Positions 1-6,591 of a DNA stretch of 19,260 bases are shown here, piece after piece; the stretch's first letter is position 1, and each line of letters begins with the position of its first letter. The DNA lies in NCBI GenBank assembly GCA_964625865.1, contig CAZVEV010000092.1, positions 1 through 19,260 of the forward strand, given 5' to 3'. This stretch comes from CAZVEV01 sp964625865. Its GTDB lineage: Bacteria; Planctomycetota; Phycisphaerae; SM23-33. The translations under genes were made by a program, and so were the position numbers. The notes beneath the pieces are model-generated. The model saw nothing but the letters and a program-made list of their open reading frames with translations. It did no database searches and was not told the DNA's origin.

Positions 1-1117
1 GGGCGCCTTCCTCATCGGAGTCGCCGGTGAAGACCAGTTCCAGCGGTTCGTGGTCCTCGGCGCCCTGGCCGAGGTGGAGGCCCTTGGCCATCAGCATGCC
101 CTTGATCTCGCGCAGCGACGTCTCGCCAAAGTTCTTGTAGGCCAGCAGTTCGGCCTCCGTGGTAATCACCAGGTCGCCCAGCGTGCGGATGTTCATCTTC
201 TTGAGGCAGTTGCGGGCCCGGACCGACAGTTCGAAGTCCGTCACGGGGATGTCGAGGACGGCGTTGTGCTTGGCGATTCGTCTGGCCTGGTCCTCGTCGA
301 AGTACATCGTCTTGGACGCCTCGACGTCGCGCAGAAAGAGCCTGGCCCGCTGGTGGGCGGGATTGCAGGCGATGATCTGCTTGAGACATTCGGCGGCCTG
401 GTCATAGTGGCCGGCGTCCTCGTAGAGCACGGCGAGGTTCAGCAGCGAACTGACGTGGATGGGCGAGTTCGACACGCACTCGTGGTACAGGTCGATGGCC
501 CGGTCCTCGTCGCCGTGCAGGTCGCACGTGTAGGCCAGCCGGAACGTGGCACTGACGTGGAAGCCCTCGCACTCGCGGGCCTGCTCGTAGGCGTCGCACG
601 CGCCCTCCGGATCGCCCGCCAGTTCCGCGAGCAAGCCCTGGAGGTAGTACACGTCGGCCGCCTCGCCGACGGACCGCGCCAGCTTGTTCAAGGCCCCGGC
701 CGCCTCGTCGGTCTGCCCGTCCAGGGCCAGGCATTCAATGCGCTGGGCCTCGGCGTCGTCGGGGTCCCAGCCGCGGTCTTTGGCGCGCTGGAGTTCTTCG
801 GCGGCCTGGGGGTACTGTCTGAGGTTCTTGTAGCACATGGCTTGTGCGTAACGGCGGTCCTTGTTATCGGTGCCCGCGCTGAGCACGCCCAGGGCGTCGG
901 CAAAACGACAGACCATGTATCGTGCGATGCCGATCTTGACGGCCAGCCCGCCCCGGGGGCTTTCGGAGGCCCCTTCCATCCTCGCGATGGCGTCCTTGAA
1001 CTTCTCGGGGGCGTTAGTCTCGTTGGCCAGCAGCGCGAACAGCGCGTCGCTGTCGGCCATCGTCCAGGTATCCTTGGCGACGATCTCCGCGATGGAGTCT
1101 CGGTCGGTCTCTTCCAT
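1..1117 (-). CDS. TPR protein with C-terminal RNA polymerase alpha-CTD-like domain (partial, runs off left edge)
   Basis: The minus frame is open from ATG at 1117 to the window edge (372 codons, no stop), so the C-terminus is missing. A GGGAG ribosome site lies about 9 nt upstream of the ATG. Residues about 60-265 are alpha-helical repeats of TPR character (for example ALxxLxxxxGDPEGAxxxYExA and LLNLAVLYEDAGHYDQAAE). Residues about 288-349 closely follow the RNA polymerase alpha C-terminal domain: VRARNCLKK (298-306), TLGDLV (311-316), KNFGETSLREIK (327-338). Counterparts of E. coli alpha R265, N268, C269, K271, G296, S299 and E302 are kept; K298 is Thr. The tail after residue 350 is acidic. 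The protein is probably cytosolic and may bind DNA or the transcription machinery, but it has no assembly domain, so it is not the polymerase subunit itself. I believe similar TPR/alpha-CTD proteins occur in planctomycetes, but that is from memory. The role is unknown. Confidence 0.88.
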   Translation of the reverse strand, partial: MEETDRDSIAEIVAKDTWTMADSDALFALLANETNAPEKFKDAIARMEGASESPRGGLAVKIGIARYMVCRFADALGVLSAGTDNKDRRYAQAMCYKNLRQYPQAAEELQRAKDRGWDPDDAEAQRIECLALDGQTDEAAGALNKLARSVGEAADVYYLQGLLAELAGDPEGACDAYEQARECEGFHVSATFRLAYTCDLHGDEDRAIDLYHECVSNSPIHVSSLLNLAVLYEDAGHYDQAAECLKQIIACNPAHQRARLFLRDVEASKTMYFDEDQARRIAKHNAVLDIPVTDFELSVRARNCLKKMNIRTLGDLVITTEAELLAYKNFGETSLREIKGMLMAKGLHLGQGAEDHEPLELVFTGDSDEEGA

Positions 1118-1157
1118 TACACTTTCTCCCGGCGGGTAAACTCACGACACAGGCCGG

Positions 1158-1186
1158 TTGGCCTGACGAACCAGATGCGGTATTAT
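1158..1186 (+). promoter_or_regulatory. sigma70-type promoter for the lipid kinase/kdsA pair
   Basis: TTGGCC (1158-1163), a 17-nt spacer, then TATTAT (1181-1186). The predicted leader to the ATG at 1336 is about 140 nt. It shares five bases of its -10 with the stronger-looking minus-strand promoter, so the two may exclude each other. Confidence 0.45.
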
Positions 1187-1209
1187 AGCGATCAGCGTGC
1201 AGACTGCAA
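1182..1209 (-). promoter_or_regulatory. sigma70-type promoter for the TPR/alpha-CTD gene
   Basis: Reading the minus strand, TTGCAG (1209-1204) is followed after 16 nt by a perfect TATAAT (1187-1182). The start codon lies about 65 nt downstream at 1117. The -10 overlaps the -10 of the opposing plus-strand promoter. Confidence 0.6.
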
Positions 1210-1335
1210 TGCCATCTGCACGCATGGTTCCGACGCGGGTGACAATCGAACGCCGTGCAACGGCGCGACGGGCGCTTCGGAACGGTTAGCGGTCGATCGT
1301 CAGATCGACGTTACGTCCGAACAGACAGAAACGGC

Positions 1336-2250
1336 ATGAGCACCATCGACACAAGCAAACCGGTACACGTCATCATTAATCCGCACAGCGGATACGGCGG
1401 CAGCGGGACGGTCCTGCAGGAACTGCGGGCGGCGCTGTGCGCCTCGGGCGTGGACCTGGTCGAACACACTACGACGGCCCCCGCCGACGCGACGCACTAC
1501 GCCCGCCGTGTGGCCCCCCACGCCGGCGCGATCATCGTCTGGGGGGGGGACGGCACGGTAAACGAGGTCGCCGGCGGGCTGGCCGGCACGGGCGTGCCGC
1601 TCCTGCCGTGTCCGGTGGGCACGGAGAACCTGCTGGCCAAGGAACTCGGCATGCCGCGGACGGCGGCGGGACTGGCCCGCGTGTTTGGCGCGGGGCAGAC
1701 GGTCCGCTGCGACCTGGGCAAGATCAACGGCGAGGACTTCCTGATGGTCATCGGCGTGGGGTTCGACGGCGAGGTGGTTCGGCGGCTGACGGCCATCCGA
1801 ACGGGGCACATCACGCACCTGACGTACTTCTGGCCGATCTGGCGGACGTTCTGGGAGCACCAGTTCCCGCGGATGCGAATAGCGGTCGACGGGCGGGAAG
1901 TCTTCGACGGCCAGTGCATGGCGTTCGTGGGCAACATTCCGCGATACGCGTCCGGGCTGCGGATCTGCTGCGACGCACGGTTCGACGACGGCCTGTTCGA
2001 CCTGGTGATCTTCCCGTGTCACGGCCCCTTCGGCGTGCTGGGCCACTCGGCCAGGACGTTCCTCAGGATACATCGCAACCATCCCAAGACGCACTACCAC
2101 CAATTCCGCCACCTGACCATCGAGACCATCCCCCCCGTGCCCTGCCAGGTCGACGGCGACCCCGGGCCCGAGACACCCATCGACGTGTCGGTGACCTCCA
2201 CGCCGATCAGGCTCATCGTCCCGCCACACAGCGACGGAGACCCCACGTGA
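1336..2250 (+). CDS. Diacylglycerol kinase-family lipid kinase
   Basis: This 304-residue cytosolic or membrane-peripheral enzyme should phosphorylate a lipid hydroxyl (diacylglycerol, sphingoid or related) using ATP. Family signatures are in order: INPHSG (14-19), nucleotide-binding GGDGTVNEV (70-78), PVGTENLLAKEL (93-104), GVGFDG (140-145), DDGLFDLV (217-224) and QVDGDP (271-276) near the C-terminus. The length is typical of the DagK/YegS/BmrU family. The frame is open upstream to 1255, but homology begins right after the ATG at 1336, and the extension is Arg-rich with no family character. No clear ribosome site precedes this ATG. The stop overlaps the GTG start of kdsA, so the two are translationally coupled. 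Pairing with KDO synthesis suggests a role in envelope lipid metabolism. The exact lipid substrate cannot be told from sequence. Confidence 0.88.
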   Translation: MSTIDTSKPVHVIINPHSGYGGSGTVLQELRAALCASGVDLVEHTTTAPADATHYARRVAPHAGAIIVWGGDGTVNEVAGGLAGTGVPLLPCPVGTENLLAKELGMPRTAAGLARVFGAGQTVRCDLGKINGEDFLMVIGVGFDGEVVRRLTAIRTGHITHLTYFWPIWRTFWEHQFPRMRIAVDGREVFDGQCMAFVGNIPRYASGLRICCDARFDDGLFDLVIFPCHGPFGVLGHSARTFLRIHRNHPKTHYHQFRHLTIETIPPVPCQVDGDPGPETPIDVSVTSTPIRLIVPPHSDGDPT

Positions 2251-3074
2251 CGACGCCACAGACCTGCACCATCGGATCCGTCAGCATTCCGTCGGACACC
2301 CCGGCCGTCATCGCCGGTCCCTGCATGGCCGAGGGCCTCCAGATGTGCCTCGACATCGCGGGGCAGATGGCCGAGGTGTGCAGCCGGCTTGGCATGGGCT
2401 ACGTGTTCAAGGCCAGTTATGACAAGGCCAACCGCACCAGCGTTGACAGCTACCGCGGACCGGGGATCGACGAGGGGCTCGCCTGGCTGGCCGAGGTCAA
2501 ACGCCAGGTCGGCGTGCCGGTCCTCAGCGACGTCCACGAGGCCGCTCAGGTTGACCAGGCGGCCGAGGTGCTCGACGGCCTGCAGATTCCCGCCTTCCTG
2601 TGTCGCCAGACCGACCTGCTGGTCGCCGCCGGGCGGTCCGGGCGAGCAGTGAACATCAAGAAGGGCCAGTTTATGGCCCCCTGGGACATGGGCACTGCGG
2701 TGGCCAAGGTCCGCTCGACCGGCAACGACAACGTCCTGGTGACCGAGCGCGGCACGACGTTCGGGTACAACCGTCTGGTGACCGACTTCCGGGCAATCGA
2801 CCAGATGCAGCAGTTCGCGCCGGTGGTCTTCGACGCGACACACTCGACGCAGGAGCCCGGCGGGCTCGGCAGCCAGTCCGGAGGTCAGCGCAAGTACGCC
2901 CCCCTGCTGGCCGCCGCCGCAATGGCCACCGGCGCCGACGCCCTGTTCATCGAGACCCACCCCGACCCCGACAACGCCCGGTCCGACGCCGCCTGCCAGG
3001 TCCCCCTGGCCGAGATGCCCGCCATCCTGGCTCGCTGCCTAGCCGTCTTCACCGCCGCCCGCGGCGATCGGTAG
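2247..3074 (+). CDS. kdsA: 3-deoxy-8-phosphooctulonate (KDO-8-P) synthase, metal-dependent type
   Basis: This 275-residue enzyme condenses phosphoenolpyruvate and arabinose-5-phosphate to KDO-8-phosphate, a precursor of the LPS inner core. Visible motifs are IAGPC (22-26), KASYDKANR (55-63), SDVHE (94-98), NIKKGQF (136-142), VTERGTTFGY (165-174), DATHSTQEPGG (196-206), SGGQR (211-215) and IETHPDPDNARSDA (235-248). All four ligands of the metal-dependent class are present: Cys26, His199, Glu236 and Asp247. E. coli-type metal-independent enzymes have Asn in place of the Cys. The start is GTG, chosen because homology begins here and a GGAGA ribosome site sits about 6 nt upstream inside the kinase gene. 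GTG and the kinase TGA overlap as GTGA, indicating coupling. KDO synthesis implies an LPS-bearing outer membrane. Confidence 0.95.
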   Translation: MTTPQTCTIGSVSIPSDTPAVIAGPCMAEGLQMCLDIAGQMAEVCSRLGMGYVFKASYDKANRTSVDSYRGPGIDEGLAWLAEVKRQVGVPVLSDVHEAAQVDQAAEVLDGLQIPAFLCRQTDLLVAAGRSGRAVNIKKGQFMAPWDMGTAVAKVRSTGNDNVLVTERGTTFGYNRLVTDFRAIDQMQQFAPVVFDATHSTQEPGGLGSQSGGQRKYAPLLAAAAMATGADALFIETHPDPDNARSDAACQVPLAEMPAILARCLAVFTAARGDR

Positions 3075-3103
3075 TAGTGAGACCGGCTCGTGCAGGCCAC
3101 GTG

Positions 3104-3184
3104 TCGCACGGATACCGTGGCTTGACGCGAAGCGGCAACCACCTATCGCACGGGTGCCGTGGCTTGACGCGAAGCGGCAACCAC
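3104..3184. repeat. Two tandem hairpin-forming repeat units (39-nt units, 42-nt period)
   Basis: Units at 3104-3142 and 3146-3184 differ at only about two positions and both end in GAAGCGGCAACCAC. Each can fold into an imperfect hairpin: GTGG/CCAC, TTG/CAA and CGC/GCG arms around a GAA loop. They lie in the convergent spacer between kdsA and the PEP-CTERM gene, so they may be a dispersed palindromic repeat, a terminator, or both. Confidence 0.7.
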
Positions 3185-3209
3185 GTACGCCGGTTCGAAG
3201 CGAATGGTC

Positions 3210-3243
3210 GTGTGTCAGGCCGCGGCTTCAGGGCCTGATACAC
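3210..3243. terminator. 12-bp hairpin between convergent genes, possible bidirectional terminator
   Basis: The arms at 3210-3221 and 3232-3243 are complementary over 12 bp with one G-U pair, around a 10-nt loop. It lies 27 bp past the stop of the minus PEP-CTERM gene and 136 bp past kdsA. There is no clear U-tract, so intrinsic termination is not certain. Confidence 0.45.
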
Positions 3244-3269
3244 GCCCCCCTCCTGCCTCCACTGCCCGG

Positions 3270-3923
3270 TTACCGGCGTCGGCGCCTCAGCATCACCCCC
3301 GCGCCTGCGGCGATCAGGAGCAGGCAGGCCGGCTCGGGGATCAGGTCGGTCGTCACCAGCAGGTGGGGGCGATGCTCGGTCTGCCAATAGCTGCTGCCGG
3401 CGAAAGTGTTGCGCTCGTTGTTGTGCAGTTCAATCAACTGCAGCAGGACGTGGGGCCCCGGCGTGGCGGCTTGGGTCTGGATGAACCCCGTTACGTCCAC
3501 CTCGTTCCGCAGCCCTTCCGGGCTGGAGTCCGGGTCGAACTCCGTGATCTTCGGCGGAAGGACGAGCATGAAGTCCTCGTCGGTAATATCCCCGTCGCCG
3601 GTCCGGCCGTACACGCCGATCATGTTATTGCTGGCCGTTATGTAGATGATCAGTTTCGCTGACACGATCCGCTGGCCCGCAGGCGGCAGGTCGCTGATGT
3701 CGAACTCCAGCGCCGTACGCCACTCGGCCGGGTCGGCGCGACGGACCTCGAGATTAGCGGGATTCAGCCACATCCCGGTGATGTTCCCTCCGAAGTTGTC
3801 GTTGCTTGCGGCGTAGCCGTCGGCAGTGGTGTACAGGGGCGGCAGTTCCGTGGGGGCGGCGGTCGCCGGCACGGCCAAAAGCAGCACGGCGGCCAGTAAA
3901 GCGGTGGTCGTTAAGCGTGTCAT
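3270..3923 (-). CDS. Secreted PEP-CTERM protein with DNRLRE-like beta domain
   Basis: This 217-residue exported protein has a signal peptide at residues 1-22 (ALLAAVLLLAVPATA). A central beta-rich part (about 30-190) includes EWRTALEFDISDLPPAGQ, which resembles the DNRLRE/CBM96-type domain of surface proteins (family call from memory). The C-terminus carries a PEP-CTERM sorting tail: IPEP (195-198), a hydrophobic stretch (199-212) and five Arg. Such tails are recognised and cleaved by an exosortase (EpsH/XrtA type), which is not in this window. The start at 3923 has GGAGAA about 8 nt upstream. The gene stands alone with its own promoter and a leader of about 140 nt. It is likely an envelope or matrix protein; its ligand is unknown. 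Confidence 0.85.
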   Translation of the reverse strand: MTRLTTTALLAAVLLLAVPATAAPTELPPLYTTADGYAASNDNFGGNITGMWLNPANLEVRRADPAEWRTALEFDISDLPPAGQRIVSAKLIIYITASNNMIGVYGRTGDGDITDEDFMLVLPPKITEFDPDSSPEGLRNEVDVTGFIQTQAATPGPHVLLQLIELHNNERNTFAGSSYWQTEHRPHLLVTTDLIPEPACLLLIAAGAGVMLRRRRR

Positions 3924-4070
3924 GAGCGTTCTCCGTTTGACTCTGTCGTGTTCCCGTTTCCCGTTCCGTGCAGCTCAAAGCCACTGCCGGCCAATCCTCA
4001 CGTCCTCAAGTTCGAGATTCGCGTTTCGAGCTTAAGCCAGCGCCGTCGCCACTCCCGGCGACCTTTCCCG

Positions 4071-4098
4071 ATTATAGCTCCAAACCCCAAGAATGCAA
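4071..4098 (-). promoter_or_regulatory. sigma70-type promoter for the small PEP-CTERM gene
   Basis: On the minus strand, TTGCAT (4098-4093), 16 nt, then a perfect TATAAT (4076-4071). The spacing and hexamers match the promoter of the TPR/alpha-CTD gene. The leader to the ATG at 3923 is about 140 nt. Confidence 0.55.
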
Positions 4099-4162
4099 GA
4101 ACTTTCTTGGAATAATCTTACAGAAACTCGGGTCCTCGTTGTTGGTTGCTCGTTACTGGTTC

Positions 4163-4226
4163 CCCTCCGGCCGTTCATTCCGCAATCCGAAATCCGAAAT
4201 CCGCAATGGAATGCCCTCCGGTCGTT
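4163..4226. repeat. Short low-complexity repeat cluster
   Basis: ATCCGAA is repeated about three times with a 7-nt period (4185-4205). It is flanked by a 13-nt direct repeat (4163-4175 and 4214-4226, one mismatch). It could be a slippage product or part of a dispersed repeat. No function is visible. Confidence 0.55.
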
Positions 4227-4485
4227 GACCTTCAGCCTTCAACCCGCCTTCGCCCGATCCTCGGCGGACAGGCCTTGAACGCCCGCCTCCTCTTCGTTCA
4301 GTCGTCAATCGATTCTCCCGGTGGCGTGATGGGGAAATGTGTTTTTGGCGCTCCGCCGCCTGGGCCGTGGGTTACAATAACGTAGTGCCGTTTCGTCCAC
4401 TAAGCGTGACCCGAACGAGGAACTCGCCAGGAACGAACTCATCAGCCGATAAGAGATTGACGAAGCGGCAATCACGGTGAATGTG

Positions 4486-4534
4486 CGTCTCGAGGCGCCG
4501 CCGGCTGGAGACGGGCGACAAGGGATGGACGCCC
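4486..4534 (+). promoter_or_regulatory. Structured leader of the lectin-fold gene
   Basis: Two hairpins share the base at 4513, so they cannot both form in full: CGTCTC (4486-4491) with GAGACG (4508-4513), and GGGCG (4513-4517) with CGCCC (4530-4534). The 12-nt loop of the second holds the purine-rich AAGGGA, the best ribosome-site candidate for the ATG at 4539. Translational control is possible but unproven. Confidence 0.25.
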
Positions 4535-4538
4535 CATA

Positions 4539-5546
4539 ATGACGATTGGAGTAAGGGCCAAGACAATGCTCAGGCAACCATTATCGATAGTCCTCGCCCT
4601 GTCCGTGGCCGCCGCCCTGTGCGGTGCGAGAAGCAAGCCCAAGAAGTACGACAAGTACAGGCGGCCCAGTTCGTCGTCGTCGAGCAAGCCGGCGGCGCGG
4701 TACAACCCGGGCGTCGAGCGGACCAAGTTCTTCGCCGCGGCGGGCAAGGACAGTGAGTTGACCGACAAGGAGTTCAACGCCGACCGGTCCAAGGGCAACG
4801 GGTTCGTCCGCAAGACCGACAGTTGGTCGACCATGCTGCGCTACGACAAGGACCGCAATAAGACCATCGACTGGTTCGAAGCCGACGCGTACAGGCGTTC
4901 GCAGTACAAGACGACCGGTGTCCAGGTCACGACGCTTGGCGGGGCCGTCGCGACCGGCGGCACGACGGATTACTCCAAGATGAGCAAGGGGCAGATCTGG
5001 GCGGCGATGACGAAGAAGTACGACCGGGACGGCAATGGCAAACTCGAGGGCGCCGAGAGGTCCGGCGCCTACCGCGAGTACAAGCGAATCCGCGAACAGC
5101 AGGCACGTGAGGAACGCGAGAGACGCGAGAGGGACAAGAGGGGAGATGAAGGCGGTTCGCCGGACGACTCCAAGCCGACCGAAGCGACCTTCGGCGGGCA
5201 CCGCTACAAGGTGCTCAGGACGCGCGTCTCGTGGCAGGCCGCCGTAAAGCAGTGCGAGTCCATGGGCGGCCGCCTGGTGACCATTGAATCGGGAGCCGAA
5301 CTGGCCTTTGTCAAGAAGTTGGCGGGGTCAAGCCGCCTCTGGGTGGGCGCCACCGACCGGGAAAGGGAGGGCCACTGGGTCTGGCTTAGCGGCAAGCCCG
5401 TACCCGGTGTCCGGGGGGTGTGGGCCTCGGGCGAGCCCAACGGGCGCACGTCGTGCAACTACGCGTCGATCACGTCGTCGGGGCTCTACGACAGCGGCAG
5501 CCCCTACTCCAGGGTGGCCGGCCTGATCTGCGAGTGGGACAAGTGA
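4539..5546 (+). CDS. Secreted EF-hand and C-type-lectin-fold protein
   Basis: This is a 335-residue protein from ATG 4539. A start at ATG 4566 (residue 10, MLRQPLSIVLALS, with AGGG 8 nt upstream) is equally plausible and gives a cleaner signal peptide. After the signal come a Lys/Ser-rich stretch (32-52), then canonical calcium-binding EF-hand loops DKDRNKTIDWFE (103-114) and DRDGNGKLEGAE (162-173), and a charged Arg/Glu coiled-coil-like segment (179-203). A C-type-lectin-like domain (about 218-334) follows, with CESMGGRLVTI (239-249), LWVGA, WVWLSG, GEPNG (298-302) and a terminal CEWD (331-334). Cys239 and Cys331 would form the conserved disulfide; EPN is the mannose-type sugar/calcium motif, but no WND motif follows. 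The protein is probably exported and calcium-dependent. A ligand cannot be assigned. Confidence 0.82.
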   Translation: MTIGVRAKTMLRQPLSIVLALSVAAALCGARSKPKKYDKYRRPSSSSSSKPAARYNPGVERTKFFAAAGKDSELTDKEFNADRSKGNGFVRKTDSWSTMLRYDKDRNKTIDWFEADAYRRSQYKTTGVQVTTLGGAVATGGTTDYSKMSKGQIWAAMTKKYDRDGNGKLEGAERSGAYREYKRIREQQAREERERRERDKRGDEGGSPDDSKPTEATFGGHRYKVLRTRVSWQAAVKQCESMGGRLVTIESGAELAFVKKLAGSSRLWVGATDREREGHWVWLSGKPVPGVRGVWASGEPNGRTSCNYASITSSGLYDSGSPYSRVAGLICEWDK

Positions 5547-5550
5547 CGCC

Positions 5551-5573
5551 CCGAATTGGTCCCCCAAATTCGG
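5551..5573 (+). terminator. Hairpin just after the lectin-fold gene
   Basis: CCGAATTGG (5551-5559) pairs with CC(A)AATTCGG (5564-5573), with one bulged A and a 4-nt loop, starting 5 bp past the stop. There is no U-tract, so it may be a terminator or an mRNA 3'-end stabiliser. Confidence 0.4.
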
Positions 5574-5647
5574 ACAGAACCGCCCACACCAATGAATAAG
5601 TACCGTGCCCTTCGCGTTTCCCCCCGAATTCCCAAGAAGCCCATGGC

Positions 5648-6580
5648 ATGAGTACGATTCCTGTTGGACAAACGCTTATTCTCGGAGATCCGGCCATTCC
5701 CTATATCGGTGAACTGTATGCACTGGGCGCGGCTATCATCTGGGCCCTTTCCGTCATCCTCTTCAAGAAGAGCGGCGAATCGGTGCATCCAATCGCCTTG
5801 AATACGTTTAAGAGTACGCTGGCCATGGTGCTGCTGCTGCCGGTCCTCTTTCTGCGCCCGGAATCCCTTTCTTATTCGACCTCGTGGACTGATTACGCCC
5901 TGCTCCTGGCCAGCGGCGCCATTGGCATTGCCATCGCCGACTCCCTTGTCTTCAAGGGCCTCAACCTGTTGGGCGCCGGGTTGTCCTCGATCGTCAACTG
6001 CCTGTACAGCCCCTTCATCATTCTGTTCTCCGTGCTGCTGATCGGCGAATCCCTGGGGTGGGTGCAGGTATTGGGGGTCTTGCTCATCATCTCGGCCGTC
6101 CTCTCGGCCACCAGCCTCAAGGGCAGGGGCGCGGTTAGCCGTCACGACATGATCCTGGGTGTCATCTGCGGCGTGCTGGCCATGGCCACCATGGGAATCA
6201 GCATTGTGATGGTCAAGCCGCTGCTGGACCGGTCACCGGTCCTGTGGGCCACGGGAATCCGCCTTATTGGCGGTTGCGCGGGGTTGTACGTCCAACTCAT
6301 GATTCACCCCCGAAAACGCACCATCATCGGGTCCATGGTCTGTGCCCGGAGTTGGAAGTACACGCTGGGCGGATCGTTTCTGGGGGGATTCGTGGCCATG
6401 ATCCTATGGATAGGCGGCATGAAGTACACCCAGGCCTCCACCGCCGCCGCCCTCAACCAGACCAGCAACATCTTCGTCTTCCTCTTTGCCGCCTGGTTTC
6501 TCAAGGAACGCATCACCTGGCTGCGAGCAGCCGCCATCTGTGCGGCCGTCCTGGGGGCCCTGTTGGTGACGTTCGGCTGA
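5648..6580 (+). CDS. DMT-superfamily permease (two EamA domains)
   Basis: This 310-residue inner-membrane protein has about ten hydrophobic helices in two homologous halves. The first half (about 20-157) starts YALGAAIIWALSVILFKKSG. The second (about 170-309) includes a long helix AAALNQTSNIFVFLFAAWFLKERITWLRAAAI, typical of EamA repeats: the conserved E(R/S)xxxxxxxG end of each half appears as LLIGESLGWVQVLGV and FLKERITW. Members export amino acids, metabolites or drugs, or import nucleotide sugars; the substrate cannot be read from sequence. ATG 5648 is preceded only by a weak AAGAAG. Codon use looks slightly less GC-biased than the neighbours (more ATT and CTT), which may point to a different history. 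It stops 11 bp from the convergent PEP-CTERM gene. Confidence 0.88.
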   Translation: MSTIPVGQTLILGDPAIPYIGELYALGAAIIWALSVILFKKSGESVHPIALNTFKSTLAMVLLLPVLFLRPESLSYSTSWTDYALLLASGAIGIAIADSLVFKGLNLLGAGLSSIVNCLYSPFIILFSVLLIGESLGWVQVLGVLLIISAVLSATSLKGRGAVSRHDMILGVICGVLAMATMGISIVMVKPLLDRSPVLWATGIRLIGGCAGLYVQLMIHPRKRTIIGSMVCARSWKYTLGGSFLGGFVAMILWIGGMKYTQASTAAALNQTSNIFVFLFAAWFLKERITWLRAAAICAAVLGALLVTFG

Positions 6581-6591
6581 CTGACAGGTGC

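Larger units (their letters stand above)
3924..4538. other. Gene-poor intergenic region
   Basis: No open frame here has convincing coding character. The stretch contains the leader and promoter of the minus PEP-CTERM gene, low-complexity repeats (4163-4226), a weak plus-strand -10-like TACAAT (4373-4378) without a clear -35, and the structured leader of the next gene (4486-4534). Confidence 0.5.

Noticed and set aside
50..1339. Plus-strand open frame of 429 codons at the left end
   Set aside because: The minus strand carries the TPR/alpha-CTD protein with clear homology. The plus frame is its shadow.
3104..3184. Possible CRISPR array
   Set aside because: Only two units, a 3-nt gap between them instead of spacers, and no cas genes.
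4093..4577. Small open frames on both strands in the gap before the lectin-fold gene
   Set aside because: No ribosome sites, low-complexity repeat content and no coding character. They overlap each other.
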